Notes: generated by a model not told the origin, from the letters alone. A stretch of 64,000 bases of DNA from Sulfurimonas crateris (GCF_005217605.1 NZ_SZPX01000006.1:124001-188000), one strand, 5' to 3'. Counted from the stretch's first letter, positions 45,537 to 54,586 are shown. Numbers and translations: made by a program.

Positions 45537-46973
45537 TAAATAAATATTTTTCAACATCATATCAATATCATCAAATTTCTCTTTTGTATTGATTTTTGAG
45601 TCAGTTATAAATCTTTCTCGTGTATCAAGTTTTGAGATAAATACTTTGATATTGTATTTTGCTCTTGTAACTGCAACATATGTCAGTCTATATTTTTCTT
45701 CCATACTCATATATGGGTTATCCATCAAAGTAAAAACATCCACATAGGTAGTATCGCATGTGCTACCTTGTAGTTTGTGTATGGTTGAGGCATGGATATA
45801 TTGAACATCGGCAAACATATCTCTTGTGCCATAAAATGTTTTCCATAATTTTGTATTATCAGGGTAATATGCCTTTTTTGCTTTTTGTGCTATTGTTTTT
45901 AACTTGTCGTTATAAGTGTCTAAACTGTCAGGATCAACCACTCTAAAGATCTGTTGTTCATGAGCATCCACGGCTCTGCATTCCCAGTACATAATATCTA
46001 AAGAGTCATGATGTTTTAAAGTTGCACTTTGAAGTTCTACAACTTGACCATTATGATAAAGTGTCGTATCGTTTGGGCTATAAGCCTCTTTAAATCTGAG
46101 CGTATCTCCCCTTAACAGAGTTGCAGGGTTGAAGGCTTTGTTTTGCTCCCAAAATTTAGCTCTTATGATTCTGTTAAAAGAGTCAACATTTTGATTTTTA
46201 TGAGTTGCTATTATCTTATCTTCTTTGTACCATTTTTCATTTTTGTAAAAATCATTGATAAAATCTTCTTGATTATGAAAAAATTGTATTTGCTCATGGT
46301 TATATTTGGCAAAAAGTTGATTTAACGGTATAAATTTTTTACTCTCTATTCTCTCTCTTAGCTGGGTCGCTATTTTTAATACATAGCTATCTTTTGCTTG
46401 TCTTACTACCTCTTTTAGTTCAAATTGGTTTTTTAATTCATAAATCGTATTTTCATTGTCATTGACAGGCAATAATTGGTATGGGTCACCGATAAATATC
46501 ACAAAGTTGACTCTACTAGTTTCCAAAGCTTCTATAATATACTCAAATAATTCACTGCCGATCATAGAGCTTTCATCTACCAAAAGAATTGATGTCGTAT
46601 CTTTTTGCTTTTTTGTTTTGTCAATTTTAAATAACTCAATTCCTTTTTCAAAATCTTTAAATGGCTTTATCCCTAAAAAAGAGTGAATAGTTTTACATGT
46701 TGCGTTTATGTTGTATTTGTTGAGCATTTGTGATATTACACCTGTTGCTTTGTGCGTCGGAGATGTAATCACAAAATCAAACTCTTCTTCTTTTTTTGCT
46801 TTGAAATATTTTGCAAGTTGAGCTGTTAAAAATGTCTTACCGGTTCCAGCAGGTCCCCTTAGAGATATCATATAATCTTCTATATCATTACTTTTCAATA
46901 CTGATTTCACTCTGTTTTCTACTGTAGTTGTGATTTTATTGAAGATTTCTAATTGATGGGCTGTTAATGTCAT
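45534..46973 (-). CDS. SF1B DNA helicase (Dda/RecD2/Pif1-like)
   Basis: A 479-residue helicase. Motif I is RGPAGTGKTFLT (about 38-49), motif II ILLVDESSMIG, motif III FIGDPYQLLPV, motif IV-V region ASTIHKLQGSTCDTTYVDV and motif VI YVAVTRAKYNI. Architecture and length resemble phage T4 Dda and small RecD2-like helicases, which move 5' to 3' on single strands and often bind SSB proteins. It has its own promoter element 3. Role in the island unknown; it could resolve or sense replication intermediates. Confidence 0.88.
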   Translation of the reverse strand: MTLTAHQLEIFNKITTTVENRVKSVLKSNDIEDYMISLRGPAGTGKTFLTAQLAKYFKAKKEEEFDFVITSPTHKATGVISQMLNKYNINATCKTIHSFLGIKPFKDFEKGIELFKIDKTKKQKDTTSILLVDESSMIGSELFEYIIEALETSRVNFVIFIGDPYQLLPVNDNENTIYELKNQFELKEVVRQAKDSYVLKIATQLRERIESKKFIPLNQLFAKYNHEQIQFFHNQEDFINDFYKNEKWYKEDKIIATHKNQNVDSFNRIIRAKFWEQNKAFNPATLLRGDTLRFKEAYSPNDTTLYHNGQVVELQSATLKHHDSLDIMYWECRAVDAHEQQIFRVVDPDSLDTYNDKLKTIAQKAKKAYYPDNTKLWKTFYGTRDMFADVQYIHASTIHKLQGSTCDTTYVDVFTLMDNPYMSMEEKYRLTYVAVTRAKYNIKVFISKLDTRERFITDSKINTKEKFDDIDMMLKNIYL

Positions 46974-47017
46974 GATTCATACCCTTTGTTATATTAAAAG
47001 AATTATAATAATTTAAA

Positions 47018-47034
47018 TAGACATATTTTGTCTA
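47018..47034 (-). promoter_or_regulatory. Island promoter element 3
   Basis: Minus strand TAGACAAAATATGTCTA, 10 nt, then -10 box TATAAT (47002-47007). It precedes the helicase gene and starts 1 bp after the stop of the LRR gene. Confidence 0.78.
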
Positions 47035-47035
47035 T

Positions 47036-48487
47036 TTAAATATCTGGTATCTCAAATGGATCACTTTTATGTGAAAGCATGATACACCCCATCCCAAGAT
47101 AATCTTTCTCATCCATCCAACTATCAGTATCAATATCTAATCCAAGAGTACTAATCTCATCATCAAATTCACTATATTTACTATGAACCAAATTTATAGT
47201 GTCTATATTTTTTAGCCGATGAAAGTTTTTTATAAACCATGGCAATAACCTATCATCAAAACTTATTTTTTCTAAGTTTTCTACATGTAGATACTCTAGA
47301 GAGTTTTCATCTATTAGGGTATTTTCAATATCTAGCTCTTTTAAAGTAGTGATATTTGCGATAGATGCTGGAAGTTTTTTGATAGGATTATTTGATATTG
47401 AAAGATGTTTCAACTTTGTCAAATTATCCATATCATCTGGTAAAGATTTTATTTTATTTCCATGCAAACAAAGAGTATCAAGTTCTTTTAGTTCATAAAC
47501 ACTTTTTGGGAACTCTTCTATTTCATTGTTACAAAGCACAAGGATATTACATTTTGAAATTCCTATTCCATCTGGAAGTGATTTGATTTTATTGTTTTTA
47601 AATTCAAGCAAGAAGCTGTTTTTTTTGATTTCAAAAAGCTCTTTTGGTATCTCTTCTAAATTACAATTTTCAAAACCCTCAATTACATTACATTGATGAA
47701 TAAATCCCCCTATTCTTGAGAATTTAATGTGGTCTATTTTATATTTATCTGCCCATTGGATTAATCTTTGTACTTGTTCTATTTTATCTATATTCTTTTT
47801 TAAACAAATGGCTTGTAGATCTTCAGGCTCATCTTCATTTATTTTCATACTTACTTCATAGTTGTCTGTTTGAACATAGGTCAGAATATTTTTATTTGCA
47901 TATTCAAAAGTATCACATAGCTCATCTGGGAGATGAAAAATATAAGTCGTTTCTATATTCATAACTATACCATTGAAATATGTAGCAACATAAAAACCAT
48001 ACTCATCTTCAATTTCAATATCAAAGTAAGCTTTTTTATCATCACTATTTTGCGATATTATCTCTTGTCGTTTTTTTGAAAAATCTAAAAGTTCAAAAAT
48101 ATCAAGATCAAGCTTTTTATCTACTTCGTCAGGAATAATAAATCCAATATCGTCTAAATGCATAGTTAGATTATCTAAAATTTTTAATGTTGTGCGATGA
48201 CTAACATTAAAAATATCCAATATATTTAAAGCGATTTTAGTCTTCTTTGAATCATCCCCAAAAAAACTATCCTCTTTTGCATAAAACGGTAGATACTCAT
48301 ATATCTTTTTATTTACAGTAAAAGTAAAATCATCAGCTTTAATCTGACTTGTGATTTTTTCAAAGTTCTCTTTTGATTTATACATAGAAGCTATGATTCT
48401 AAACTCAATATCTCTTAAATGTATGATATCTATTTGCGATTCCTTTTGCCAACAGCTTGCATCTATCGTAATATTTTTTTCTTCCAT
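47036..48487 (-). CDS. Leucine-rich repeat protein, 483 residues
   Basis: The N-terminal 230 residues are non-repetitive (helical, then beta strands). The helix RLIQWADKYKIDHIKFSRIG, shared with other LRR proteins of this island, leads into six or so LRRs (NSFLLEFKNNKIKSLPDGIG, ELDTLCLHGNKIKSLPDDMD, LKHLSISNNPIKKLPASIAN). The C-terminal 90 residues are unrelated to the cap of the other island LRR proteins. LRR arrays bind proteins or other ligands. There is no signal peptide, so it is cytoplasmic. It follows the zinc protein by 83 bp and lacks its own promoter element. Confidence 0.8.
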   Translation of the reverse strand: MEEKNITIDASCWQKESQIDIIHLRDIEFRIIASMYKSKENFEKITSQIKADDFTFTVNKKIYEYLPFYAKEDSFFGDDSKKTKIALNILDIFNVSHRTTLKILDNLTMHLDDIGFIIPDEVDKKLDLDIFELLDFSKKRQEIISQNSDDKKAYFDIEIEDEYGFYVATYFNGIVMNIETTYIFHLPDELCDTFEYANKNILTYVQTDNYEVSMKINEDEPEDLQAICLKKNIDKIEQVQRLIQWADKYKIDHIKFSRIGGFIHQCNVIEGFENCNLEEIPKELFEIKKNSFLLEFKNNKIKSLPDGIGISKCNILVLCNNEIEEFPKSVYELKELDTLCLHGNKIKSLPDDMDNLTKLKHLSISNNPIKKLPASIANITTLKELDIENTLIDENSLEYLHVENLEKISFDDRLLPWFIKNFHRLKNIDTINLVHSKYSEFDDEISTLGLDIDTDSWMDEKDYLGMGCIMLSHKSDPFEIPDI

Positions 48488-48569
48488 ATTTTATTTACCT
48501 TTTTTATTTTCTATCCAAGATGATAAAGTTGTAGCAGTTTTAGGCGATATCCCCTCAACTACATCTATA

Positions 48570-48902
48570 TTATGCAATCTCAAACCTCTCTATTTGCAAC
48601 TCCGCTAATATCTGTTCAACTTCATTGACTAACCTTTCATCAACATCTATAGATAAAATTTTAGGGTATTCATTTGATATGAATTTTAAGAAAGTCCAAA
48701 AAGCTAAGTTTTTATCGTTCGTATTTTGCTGGATTTGAACTATAACGTTTCCAAATTTAGATAAGACATCTTCTGAAAAGTGCCAATCACTGAATAAAAT
48801 ATCTAAATCCATATCTCCCGTTGATGCAATACCACATTTATCACATTCACACAATGCACCAAATTTGACATTTCCACAATTAAAACATAATGCTAATGAC
48901 AT
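48570..48902 (-). CDS. Small zinc-binding protein
   Basis: About 110 residues, beginning MSLALCFNCGNVKFGALCEC followed by DKCG, a CxxC...CxCxxC zinc ribbon. The rest is helical. Proteins with this N terminus are widespread unnamed conserved hypotheticals. The ATG at 48902 matches that family start; an in-frame ATG at 48914 is also possible. A strong AAGGAG site further upstream serves a 14-codon leader ORF (GTG at 48937, stop at 48893-48895) that overlaps this start, which suggests translational coupling. Promoter element 4 is upstream. Confidence 0.65.
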   Translation of the reverse strand: MSLALCFNCGNVKFGALCECDKCGIASTGDMDLDILFSDWHFSEDVLSKFGNVIVQIQQNTNDKNLAFWTFLKFISNEYPKILSIDVDERLVNEVEQILAELQIERFEIA

Positions 48903-48982
48903 ACATATTCCCATTTAGTATATTTTTTTGTGTTCACTGTTTTTTCTCCTTTTAAGTTATAGTCAAAGTATATTGATTAAAA

Positions 48983-48999
48983 TAGACATATTTTGACTA
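48983..48999 (-). promoter_or_regulatory. Island promoter element 4
   Basis: Minus strand TAGTCAAAATATGTCTA, 10 nt, then -10 box TATACT (48967-48972). It precedes the zinc protein and leader ORF and lies 7 bp after the PcfJ-like stop. Confidence 0.78.
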
Positions 49000-49006
49000 T
49001 TTTAAA

Positions 49007-50533
49007 TTAAATTGGAGGTATTTTTATATTTTTTTGCGAGACATACTCATCAAACCAAGCCTTTATGATGTTTGTATCTTCTCTTGAGAGCTTTTGGTTC
49101 TGTTTTGAACTGGCTTGAACTATTTGGTTGTTTTTAACCTCGACTGCCATGTGTAAAACACCATCTTTGAAAAACCCATACACCGTGGTGCGTTTGTTTT
49201 TTATGAGTTCTCCATATCCTGAGAGGCAGTTTTGAAGAGCTACTGACCACTCGTAGAGTTCAAGTCCATTTTGTGGGAGTTGCACGCTGTATGGCTCTTT
49301 TATGACACACCCTCTTTTTTGTGCTACACTATATTCAAAGCTCACTTCAAACAGTTTTTCATGCACTAACCTTCTATGTATATATGTAATCACATCATGA
49401 AACTCCAAACACCTCGGCTTTACTTTTTCGATTTTTTGTATCATTTCATCATCAAATTGACTAAACATCTCTAATGTATCAAAAAATAGATATGCAGCTT
49501 TGCAGCTAAAATCATTCATAAGCATCTCTATTTGCTTTTGCGTATAAGTTTGCGATAGATAAGCAAAAAGCTCTTCAATACCCTCATAAGAGCGATTTTC
49601 AATCCATTCATCTTCAAATTTGAGTGTCACCATCCTTGTTGCAATATTGACATCAGATATATATTTGCACACGGAGAAAATATAATAAAAATTGTATTTT
49701 TTAATTGTACTAATCTGCTCTTTATAGTCTTGAAACACCGCTTTTTGAAGTGACTTCTCTTTTCTGTAGCTTAAAACATATTCAAGTCCTTGCTTGATAG
49801 TAAGCGGTTTGTTATCAGGAAGCAAAAGCACCTCTTGCCACGCTATAAAACCATACTCTTTAAGATGTGGATATGCAAGAAAAAATGAGATATCTTTGAT
49901 GGAGGTGCAATCGTATTTTACAAGTGCCAAATCATCGCATAAAGGGTGCTTTATTAAGAGTTGTAACATCTGCTTTTTAAAAAAAGCGAGTAAGGGGTGT
50001 CTGTTTATTACTTCACTTTGAGATGGATCCTTACCATAAAAATAATGATCATCAATTAAAAAGTCCAAATCAAACTCAACCATAGGTTTTTCATTGCTTC
50101 GACCGTTTTTATCCACAAATAAAGAGTAAATAGTTTTATCGTAATATTCAACTTTTTCACTTGAGAGATCTATGAAGTTTGGAATCTGAAGGTTGAGCAA
50201 AAAAAGCAAATTGTTTTCATCTGTGCTGTGCTCTATCTCTATTTTTAGATTTTCTTGCAGCAGATCATAAAAAGGAATCTTCTCTATAGGGACATACCAC
50301 GCATGATTGGAAATATAATAGAGTGCATCATAAAAAACATCATTGCCACATTCACTGCATTGGTATTGTTCTAGTTCCTTTTTTGCTTGCTTGATGATTC
50401 TCTTTTGCAAACCGCATGAGCAGATATAGAGCTCTATCTCGTAAGGTAACTTCTCATTATTGCAAGAAAAGAGATTGCGAGTGGTGTTGATATCAATGGT
50501 AGTTTTCCACGGTATGGCGGTTTTCATCTGCAT
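49007..50533 (-). CDS. PcfJ-like protein
   Basis: A 508-residue protein. The N terminus has a zinc ribbon (CSCGLQKRII, then YQCSECGNDVFYDAL). The C-terminal 120 residues match the PcfJ domain found on plasmids and other mobile elements (LPQNGLELYEWSVALQNCLS, then VYGFFKDGVLHMAVEVKNNQ, QASSKQNQKLS). The middle is helical. PcfJ domains are common near conjugation and defence genes, but their activity is unknown. It has promoter element 5. Confidence 0.75.
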   Translation of the reverse strand: MQMKTAIPWKTTIDINTTRNLFSCNNEKLPYEIELYICSCGLQKRIIKQAKKELEQYQCSECGNDVFYDALYYISNHAWYVPIEKIPFYDLLQENLKIEIEHSTDENNLLFLLNLQIPNFIDLSSEKVEYYDKTIYSLFVDKNGRSNEKPMVEFDLDFLIDDHYFYGKDPSQSEVINRHPLLAFFKKQMLQLLIKHPLCDDLALVKYDCTSIKDISFFLAYPHLKEYGFIAWQEVLLLPDNKPLTIKQGLEYVLSYRKEKSLQKAVFQDYKEQISTIKKYNFYYIFSVCKYISDVNIATRMVTLKFEDEWIENRSYEGIEELFAYLSQTYTQKQIEMLMNDFSCKAAYLFFDTLEMFSQFDDEMIQKIEKVKPRCLEFHDVITYIHRRLVHEKLFEVSFEYSVAQKRGCVIKEPYSVQLPQNGLELYEWSVALQNCLSGYGELIKNKRTTVYGFFKDGVLHMAVEVKNNQIVQASSKQNQKLSREDTNIIKAWFDEYVSQKNIKIPPI

Positions 50534-50626
50534 ATGTTGTATCGCTTTTTTTCTAATTTATCGACTAAGTTTTGATATTTTAATAAATATTTTCAAATTT
50601 CACTTTTCATACTGTATCAAACTATA

Positions 50627-50643
50627 TAGTCATATTATGTCTA
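50627..50643 (-). promoter_or_regulatory. Island promoter element 5
   Basis: Minus strand TAGACATAATATGACTA, 10 nt, then -10 box TACAGT (50611-50616). Precedes the PcfJ-like gene and lies 13 bp after the mini-SSB stop. Confidence 0.75.
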
Positions 50644-50656
50644 AATATATTTATTG

Positions 50657-50815
50657 TCAGAATGGTGGTTCTTCAAATTCATCATCAAAAGGGTTATACT
50701 CCGGTGTTTGTTCTTTAGATTTTTGTTCTGTGTTTGCTATCGCCAAGCCGCCTTGAGTAAAACGCATCTCTATATCTTTTGTTAGGTGTCCTACCATGAT
50801 TACTTTGTTGTACAT
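50657..50815 (-). CDS. Truncated SSB: N-terminal strand region joined to an acidic tip (52 residues)
   Basis: Read from the ATG at 50815 (AAGGAA 7 nt upstream): MYNKVIMVGHLTKDIEMRFT, then QGGLAIANT, then a short linker and the acidic end NPFDDEFEEPPF. The first 29 residues match the host SSB (10416-10940) at 22 positions; the rest of the OB fold and the linker are gone and the frame is kept. The end keeps the acidic-plus-PF character of SSB tips. It cannot bind DNA as a normal OB fold. It has its own promoter element and ribosome site, so it is probably expressed and could occupy SSB-tip binding pockets of host or phage proteins. A chance deletion remnant is the alternative. Confidence 0.7.
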   Translation of the reverse strand: MYNKVIMVGHLTKDIEMRFTQGGLAIANTEQKSKEQTPEYNPFDDEFEEPPF

Positions 50816-50860
50816 TTTTTTCCTTTTTTTGTTTTTTCTTTGTCATTTTAGTGAAAATGA

Positions 50861-50877
50861 TAGTCAGATTATGTCTA
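50861..50877 (-). promoter_or_regulatory. Island promoter element 6
   Basis: Minus strand TAGACATAATCTGACTA, 10 nt, then -10 box TAAAAT (50845-50850). Precedes the truncated SSB gene. Confidence 0.75.
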
Positions 50878-50908
50878 TGATTTATTTTTAATTTTATGCG
50901 CGCTTAGT

Positions 50909-51337
50909 TTACAAAAGTATCTTGCAGCCATTTTCTGCAAGCTCTTGAAGCCACTTTTGTTGTAACTCGCTCAATTGTAAATTCGGGTTTTCGCATAGAC
51001 TCAGCCATCTAAGATTTTTTAATTCTATTATATTTTGCGGTAGCTCAAAGAGCTTATTACCAGATAAATACAAACTTTCTAACATTTGCAATTCGCCCAT
51101 GTTTAGTGGCAAGTAGCGAAGTTGATTATCTGAGAGTATGAGAGTTTTTAAATTATGTAACTTTGTGATTGACTCAGGTATCTCTCGCAACTTATTTTCA
51201 CTTATATCAAGCTCTTCAAGATTGACAAATAAAAAAATCTTTTCATCCAAGCTCTGCAAATTTGAGTTTGAGAAATTACATCTATTACTAGTGATAAACT
51301 CTAAAAGTTTATGATTGTACAATTCGTGAATCGACAT
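50909..51337 (-). CDS. Short leucine-rich repeat protein, 142 residues
   Basis: About four LRRs (VNLEELDISENKLREIPESI, NLKTLILSDNQLRYLPLNMG, MLESLYLSGNKLFELPQNII) end in the cap LQLSELQQKWLQELAENGC. This cap recurs in the LRR proteins at 55679 and 57879. There is no effector domain, so it may be a decoy, an inhibitor or an assembly subunit for the larger LRR proteins. Promoter element 7 is upstream. Confidence 0.8.
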   Translation of the reverse strand: MSIHELYNHKLLEFITSNRCNFSNSNLQSLDEKIFLFVNLEELDISENKLREIPESITKLHNLKTLILSDNQLRYLPLNMGELQMLESLYLSGNKLFELPQNIIELKNLRWLSLCENPNLQLSELQQKWLQELAENGCKILL

Positions 51338-51379
51338 TATACTTCTCCTCTATTTTTGAGGAAATTATAAAAGATTCCA

Positions 51380-51396
51380 TGGTCACATTTTGGCTA
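51380..51396 (-). promoter_or_regulatory. Island promoter element 7
   Basis: Minus strand TAGCCAAAATGTGACCA, 10 nt, then -10 box TATAAT (51364-51369). Precedes the short LRR gene and includes the stop codon of the gene at 51394. Confidence 0.65.
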
Positions 51397-53313
51397 CTTT
51401 AAAAGTTTTTTATCTGTAAGTTCATTTAAAAAACTCACCAGTGCAATAACCATCAAATGTGCATCAAGTTTCTGTTTGCCGGTATCTCTATCTTCTTCAT
51501 GGACGCCTCGGTTGCCTATGGTTCTAATCGTCTGCACATAGTTTGTAATCGTTTTGTCAAATACTTTTTTCTCATACGAGAGATAGCGGATTTTATCGTT
51601 AAAAGAGATAGTTCTTTCGTTTTTTTCATATTGGCTATAAATCTTAGAGGTGATAACCTCGGCAACTTTTCGTATTTTAAAGATTGCGTATTCAGGATCT
51701 GAGTTTATAGAGTCTTCTAAGATTTTCATATTCAGTATCGGTACAACATAGTTCGAATAATTGTTTAACGCATCCAATATATCGAGCTGATAACTTTTTT
51801 GAACTATTTGTATCTCGTCTCTTTTTTCTTGAACCACCTCTTCGGATATCTGTTTTACTTCAAAGATTTTTTCATATCTTGTTGTACCGTTGATGTCGGT
51901 ATCTCTTGAAGCTATAAGCTCTGTATCGAAATTTTCATCGAAATAATTGAAAAATAGATCAAGCCTATTGTTAAGTTTATCGTTTCTGTTTGGACTTACA
52001 CACACGAAAATAGAAGCAGTATTGCTACCTTGAGAGACTTTTTTGAAAAAGTTAGTATCAAGCGAAAAGTTTTCAACATCAAGTATATTTGAAAAAAGAT
52101 GCAAAGTTTCTAAACCGTTGCTGCAATCTAACATGTCAGCGTCCAAGCAATCAAAATCACTGTTTATAGCACAGATGTTATACTCTTTTTGTTTAAGTAC
52201 ATCAACATGGAGCAAAGCTCTGCTAAGTGCGAGAGAAGATGGCTCTATGAGAGTGATGTTTTCTATGTTTAGCTCTATATTTCGCTCTTTAGCATAGTTT
52301 AAAAGTACAATGGTCGCCATACCTTGACCGCATGCCCAATCGACTATATTAAATTTTTCATATCGGAGTTTGTCTATGATGGCATCATACGCACTGTAAA
52401 GTTTTGCTTTATGCTTACTGCCAAAAGAGGCGAGATATTTGTAGAGTAAGACTTCATCATCTATGATAGCTTCACCCCTTATAAGTCTGTCATAGAGTTC
52501 CTGCTTATCGCCAATACTTTGGATATATTTATATGCGATACTTTTTATCTCATCAAAAGTTGGATTAACGAGACTATAGAGTTTTTGCGAGTATGGGCTA
52601 TTTTCTTTAGAGACGGTTGATGGTTCAAGTATACAAAGAAGCTTTTTGTGACTGATGGAGTTTAGTATATTTGTTGTAAGAAGATAGCTATCCTCTGGAT
52701 TTGTCTTGATGATTTGCTCATAAAAGTTTTTTAGCAATACATCTTGGAGAAACCCGTGCTCTGCTTTTTTCTCTAAAAGCATTTTTACAAAAAAACTAAA
52801 CAACTCTTCATTGCCGACTCTTTGAAACTGAGCTATCGCTAATTGGCAAAAGTACAAAAATGTTTTGATAGCTTTAGTATTGTACTCATCGACTTTTACA
52901 GAATTATCCAGTAAACCCAAAATTGCATCATATCTACTGAAGTAATCTTTTGAAATATCATTTACTCTGAGGTAGAGCTTTGCTGCTTCAAGCCTTAGTT
53001 TTGTTGCACCATTTGGCAGATAATCAGCTATGATAGTTATAGCACCTATGAGTGAAGTTTGTAAAAACTTTTCAGCAAGGAGTATTAAAAAAGCATTAAT
53101 AGTTTTGCTGTTATGGTTTTGTATAAGATTGTTATCCAATAAATTATAAAGCATATCTTCTATATCAAACTTTATTTTTTGAATCTCATCATCTGAAATA
53201 TTTAGTAAGTACTCTTCAAGCTCCAGAAAACATGACTCAAGATAAGCACTAAAATCATCTTGTGTTTGTAAGCTTGCAATATCTTTTGAAAATTTATTAA
53301 AATCAAATATCAT
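51394..53313 (-). CDS. Methyltransferase-like protein with DUF4145-like C terminus
   Basis: A 639-residue protein with three parts. Residues 1 to about 230 are helical and TPR-like. Residues about 235-490 resemble a SAM-dependent methyltransferase, with motif I DWACGQG (Asp325-Gly331) and the acidic LIEPSSLALSRALLHV. Residues about 540-635 resemble DUF4145, a HEPN-related domain (AEVITSKIY, YVQTIRTIGNRGVHEED with Arg597 and His605). The methyltransferase-like part is homologous to that of the 1027-residue protein at 57879. Substrate unknown. It is co-linear with the next upstream gene (6-bp gap). Confidence 0.75.
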   Translation of the reverse strand: MIFDFNKFSKDIASLQTQDDFSAYLESCFLELEEYLLNISDDEIQKIKFDIEDMLYNLLDNNLIQNHNSKTINAFLILLAEKFLQTSLIGAITIIADYLPNGATKLRLEAAKLYLRVNDISKDYFSRYDAILGLLDNSVKVDEYNTKAIKTFLYFCQLAIAQFQRVGNEELFSFFVKMLLEKKAEHGFLQDVLLKNFYEQIIKTNPEDSYLLTTNILNSISHKKLLCILEPSTVSKENSPYSQKLYSLVNPTFDEIKSIAYKYIQSIGDKQELYDRLIRGEAIIDDEVLLYKYLASFGSKHKAKLYSAYDAIIDKLRYEKFNIVDWACGQGMATIVLLNYAKERNIELNIENITLIEPSSLALSRALLHVDVLKQKEYNICAINSDFDCLDADMLDCSNGLETLHLFSNILDVENFSLDTNFFKKVSQGSNTASIFVCVSPNRNDKLNNRLDLFFNYFDENFDTELIASRDTDINGTTRYEKIFEVKQISEEVVQEKRDEIQIVQKSYQLDILDALNNYSNYVVPILNMKILEDSINSDPEYAIFKIRKVAEVITSKIYSQYEKNERTISFNDKIRYLSYEKKVFDKTITNYVQTIRTIGNRGVHEEDRDTGKQKLDAHLMVIALVSFLNELTDKKLLK

Positions 53314-53319
53314 TTTTTC

Positions 53320-54585
53320 CTACTTCAAAAAAACTTTTTGTCTCTTTATTTTGAATTTTTCTATCGTGATATATTCCGTATCAAAATATGTCTCTCTTTT
53401 AACACCATAGTTTTTATTTTGAGTTATTTTAACAGACTTTGGTTGATTAGGGTATGGAAGATATTCATACTCGTACCCTTTTATTTTGTCTTTAAAACAA
53501 TAGTCATAAATAGTTTCGATAGTGATATAATCAAGCTTACTCTCAAGTGTAAACTTCATATTAAGCTTGTCTTTTTTAAAAAGTTTTTTGAAATACTTAT
53601 CTTTTATCTCTACTTTCTCTTCTGATCTTAAAATTGTATATCCAAAATATATACCCAAAATAGCAAGTGATATTTCAGCCACTTCATAAGGTATCAAGCT
53701 TTTTATATCTATTTTGAAATTGTCTTTTTTGTTGGAGTCTTTTTGCCTAAAATAGTACACTAGCCCTATAAGATAATGCTCTATATCATTTTTTTCAAGT
53801 AAACTTTTGAGTGCTTTTCTTGTGCCTGTAGGGCTTATCATCTCTAAGAAGATACTCTTAAGTTCACTATCTTCAATCTTTTGCGACTCTTTGATGATAA
53901 ACTCTTTATCTATTTGAGCAGTTGAATATAATAGCTTTTTAAACTCTTCGTTTTGTTTGAGTATATTTAACTCTTCAAATATTTTATCATCTAATGGTTT
54001 TTCAAGAAGTTTTGAAAGTGTACTAAAATAGCGTTCTGAGTAGTTGGCTATTTTGCTAACATCATCACAGTAGTAAACTTCACTGTTTTTCATAAAGGCA
54101 AACATCCCCATTCTTTTATCAAAAACTCTTATTTGCTCTTCAAAATTATCTATAGCGATATCATCTTGTAGTGGCTTATATTCTCTTTGTTCAAATATAG
54201 GCTTTTTATTTTTAAGATACACAGAAAAAAGATTTTTAGGTAAAAAGCCATTTTCTCCATTTTGGATTTGTACATCTATGTGTTTTATAATCTGTTGATT
54301 TTGCACATATACTTTTTTGATACGAGTTATAGGAAGAGGAAAATCAAAATAATAAATGCCATCCACTTCTTGAAGTCTCTTTTTCTCTTCATCGGTAAAA
54401 ATAAGTTCTAAAAGTATTTGATACTCATCTAGCTCTTTTATATATCCATCAGATACAACTAAAAAGTTTGGATTTTTTGATTGGGTATCTATCTCTTTGT
54501 TTTCATCAAGATACTTATCTGGTACTATTAGTCCTCGTTGGATATAGTCTTGTAGTTTGATTCTATTTATTTGAAGTAGATACAT
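53320..54585 (-). CDS. Hypothetical protein, 421 residues, partner of a helicase
   Basis: A soluble protein without recognised motif, starting MYLLQINRIKLQDYIQRGLI. The ATG at 54585, preceded by AGAGGT, is preferred over 54612. The next gene upstream, a UvrD-like helicase, stops 1 bp before, and the methyltransferase-like gene starts 6 bp after, so the three are translated from one message. The first third is rich in beta strands, the rest helical, and the C terminus is strongly basic (KIKRQKVFLK). Possibly a substrate-recognition or nuclease partner of the helicase; this is inferred from position only. Confidence 0.65.
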   Translation of the reverse strand: MYLLQINRIKLQDYIQRGLIVPDKYLDENKEIDTQSKNPNFLVVSDGYIKELDEYQILLELIFTDEEKKRLQEVDGIYYFDFPLPITRIKKVYVQNQQIIKHIDVQIQNGENGFLPKNLFSVYLKNKKPIFEQREYKPLQDDIAIDNFEEQIRVFDKRMGMFAFMKNSEVYYCDDVSKIANYSERYFSTLSKLLEKPLDDKIFEELNILKQNEEFKKLLYSTAQIDKEFIIKESQKIEDSELKSIFLEMISPTGTRKALKSLLEKNDIEHYLIGLVYYFRQKDSNKKDNFKIDIKSLIPYEVAEISLAILGIYFGYTILRSEEKVEIKDKYFKKLFKKDKLNMKFTLESKLDYITIETIYDYCFKDKIKGYEYEYLPYPNQPKSVKITQNKNYGVKRETYFDTEYITIEKFKIKRQKVFLK

Positions 54586-54586
54586 T

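Noticed and set aside
47036..48487. C terminus of the LRR protein ending DPFEIPDI as another SSB-type tip
   Set aside because: It lacks the terminal Pro-Phe and the acidic run, so the resemblance is not convincing.
48488..48569. Possible short ORF between the zinc protein and the LRR gene (TTG start, ends in SSWIENKKGK)
   Set aside because: A stop lies just upstream, there is no clear ribosome site, and the segment is too short; it may be a remnant.
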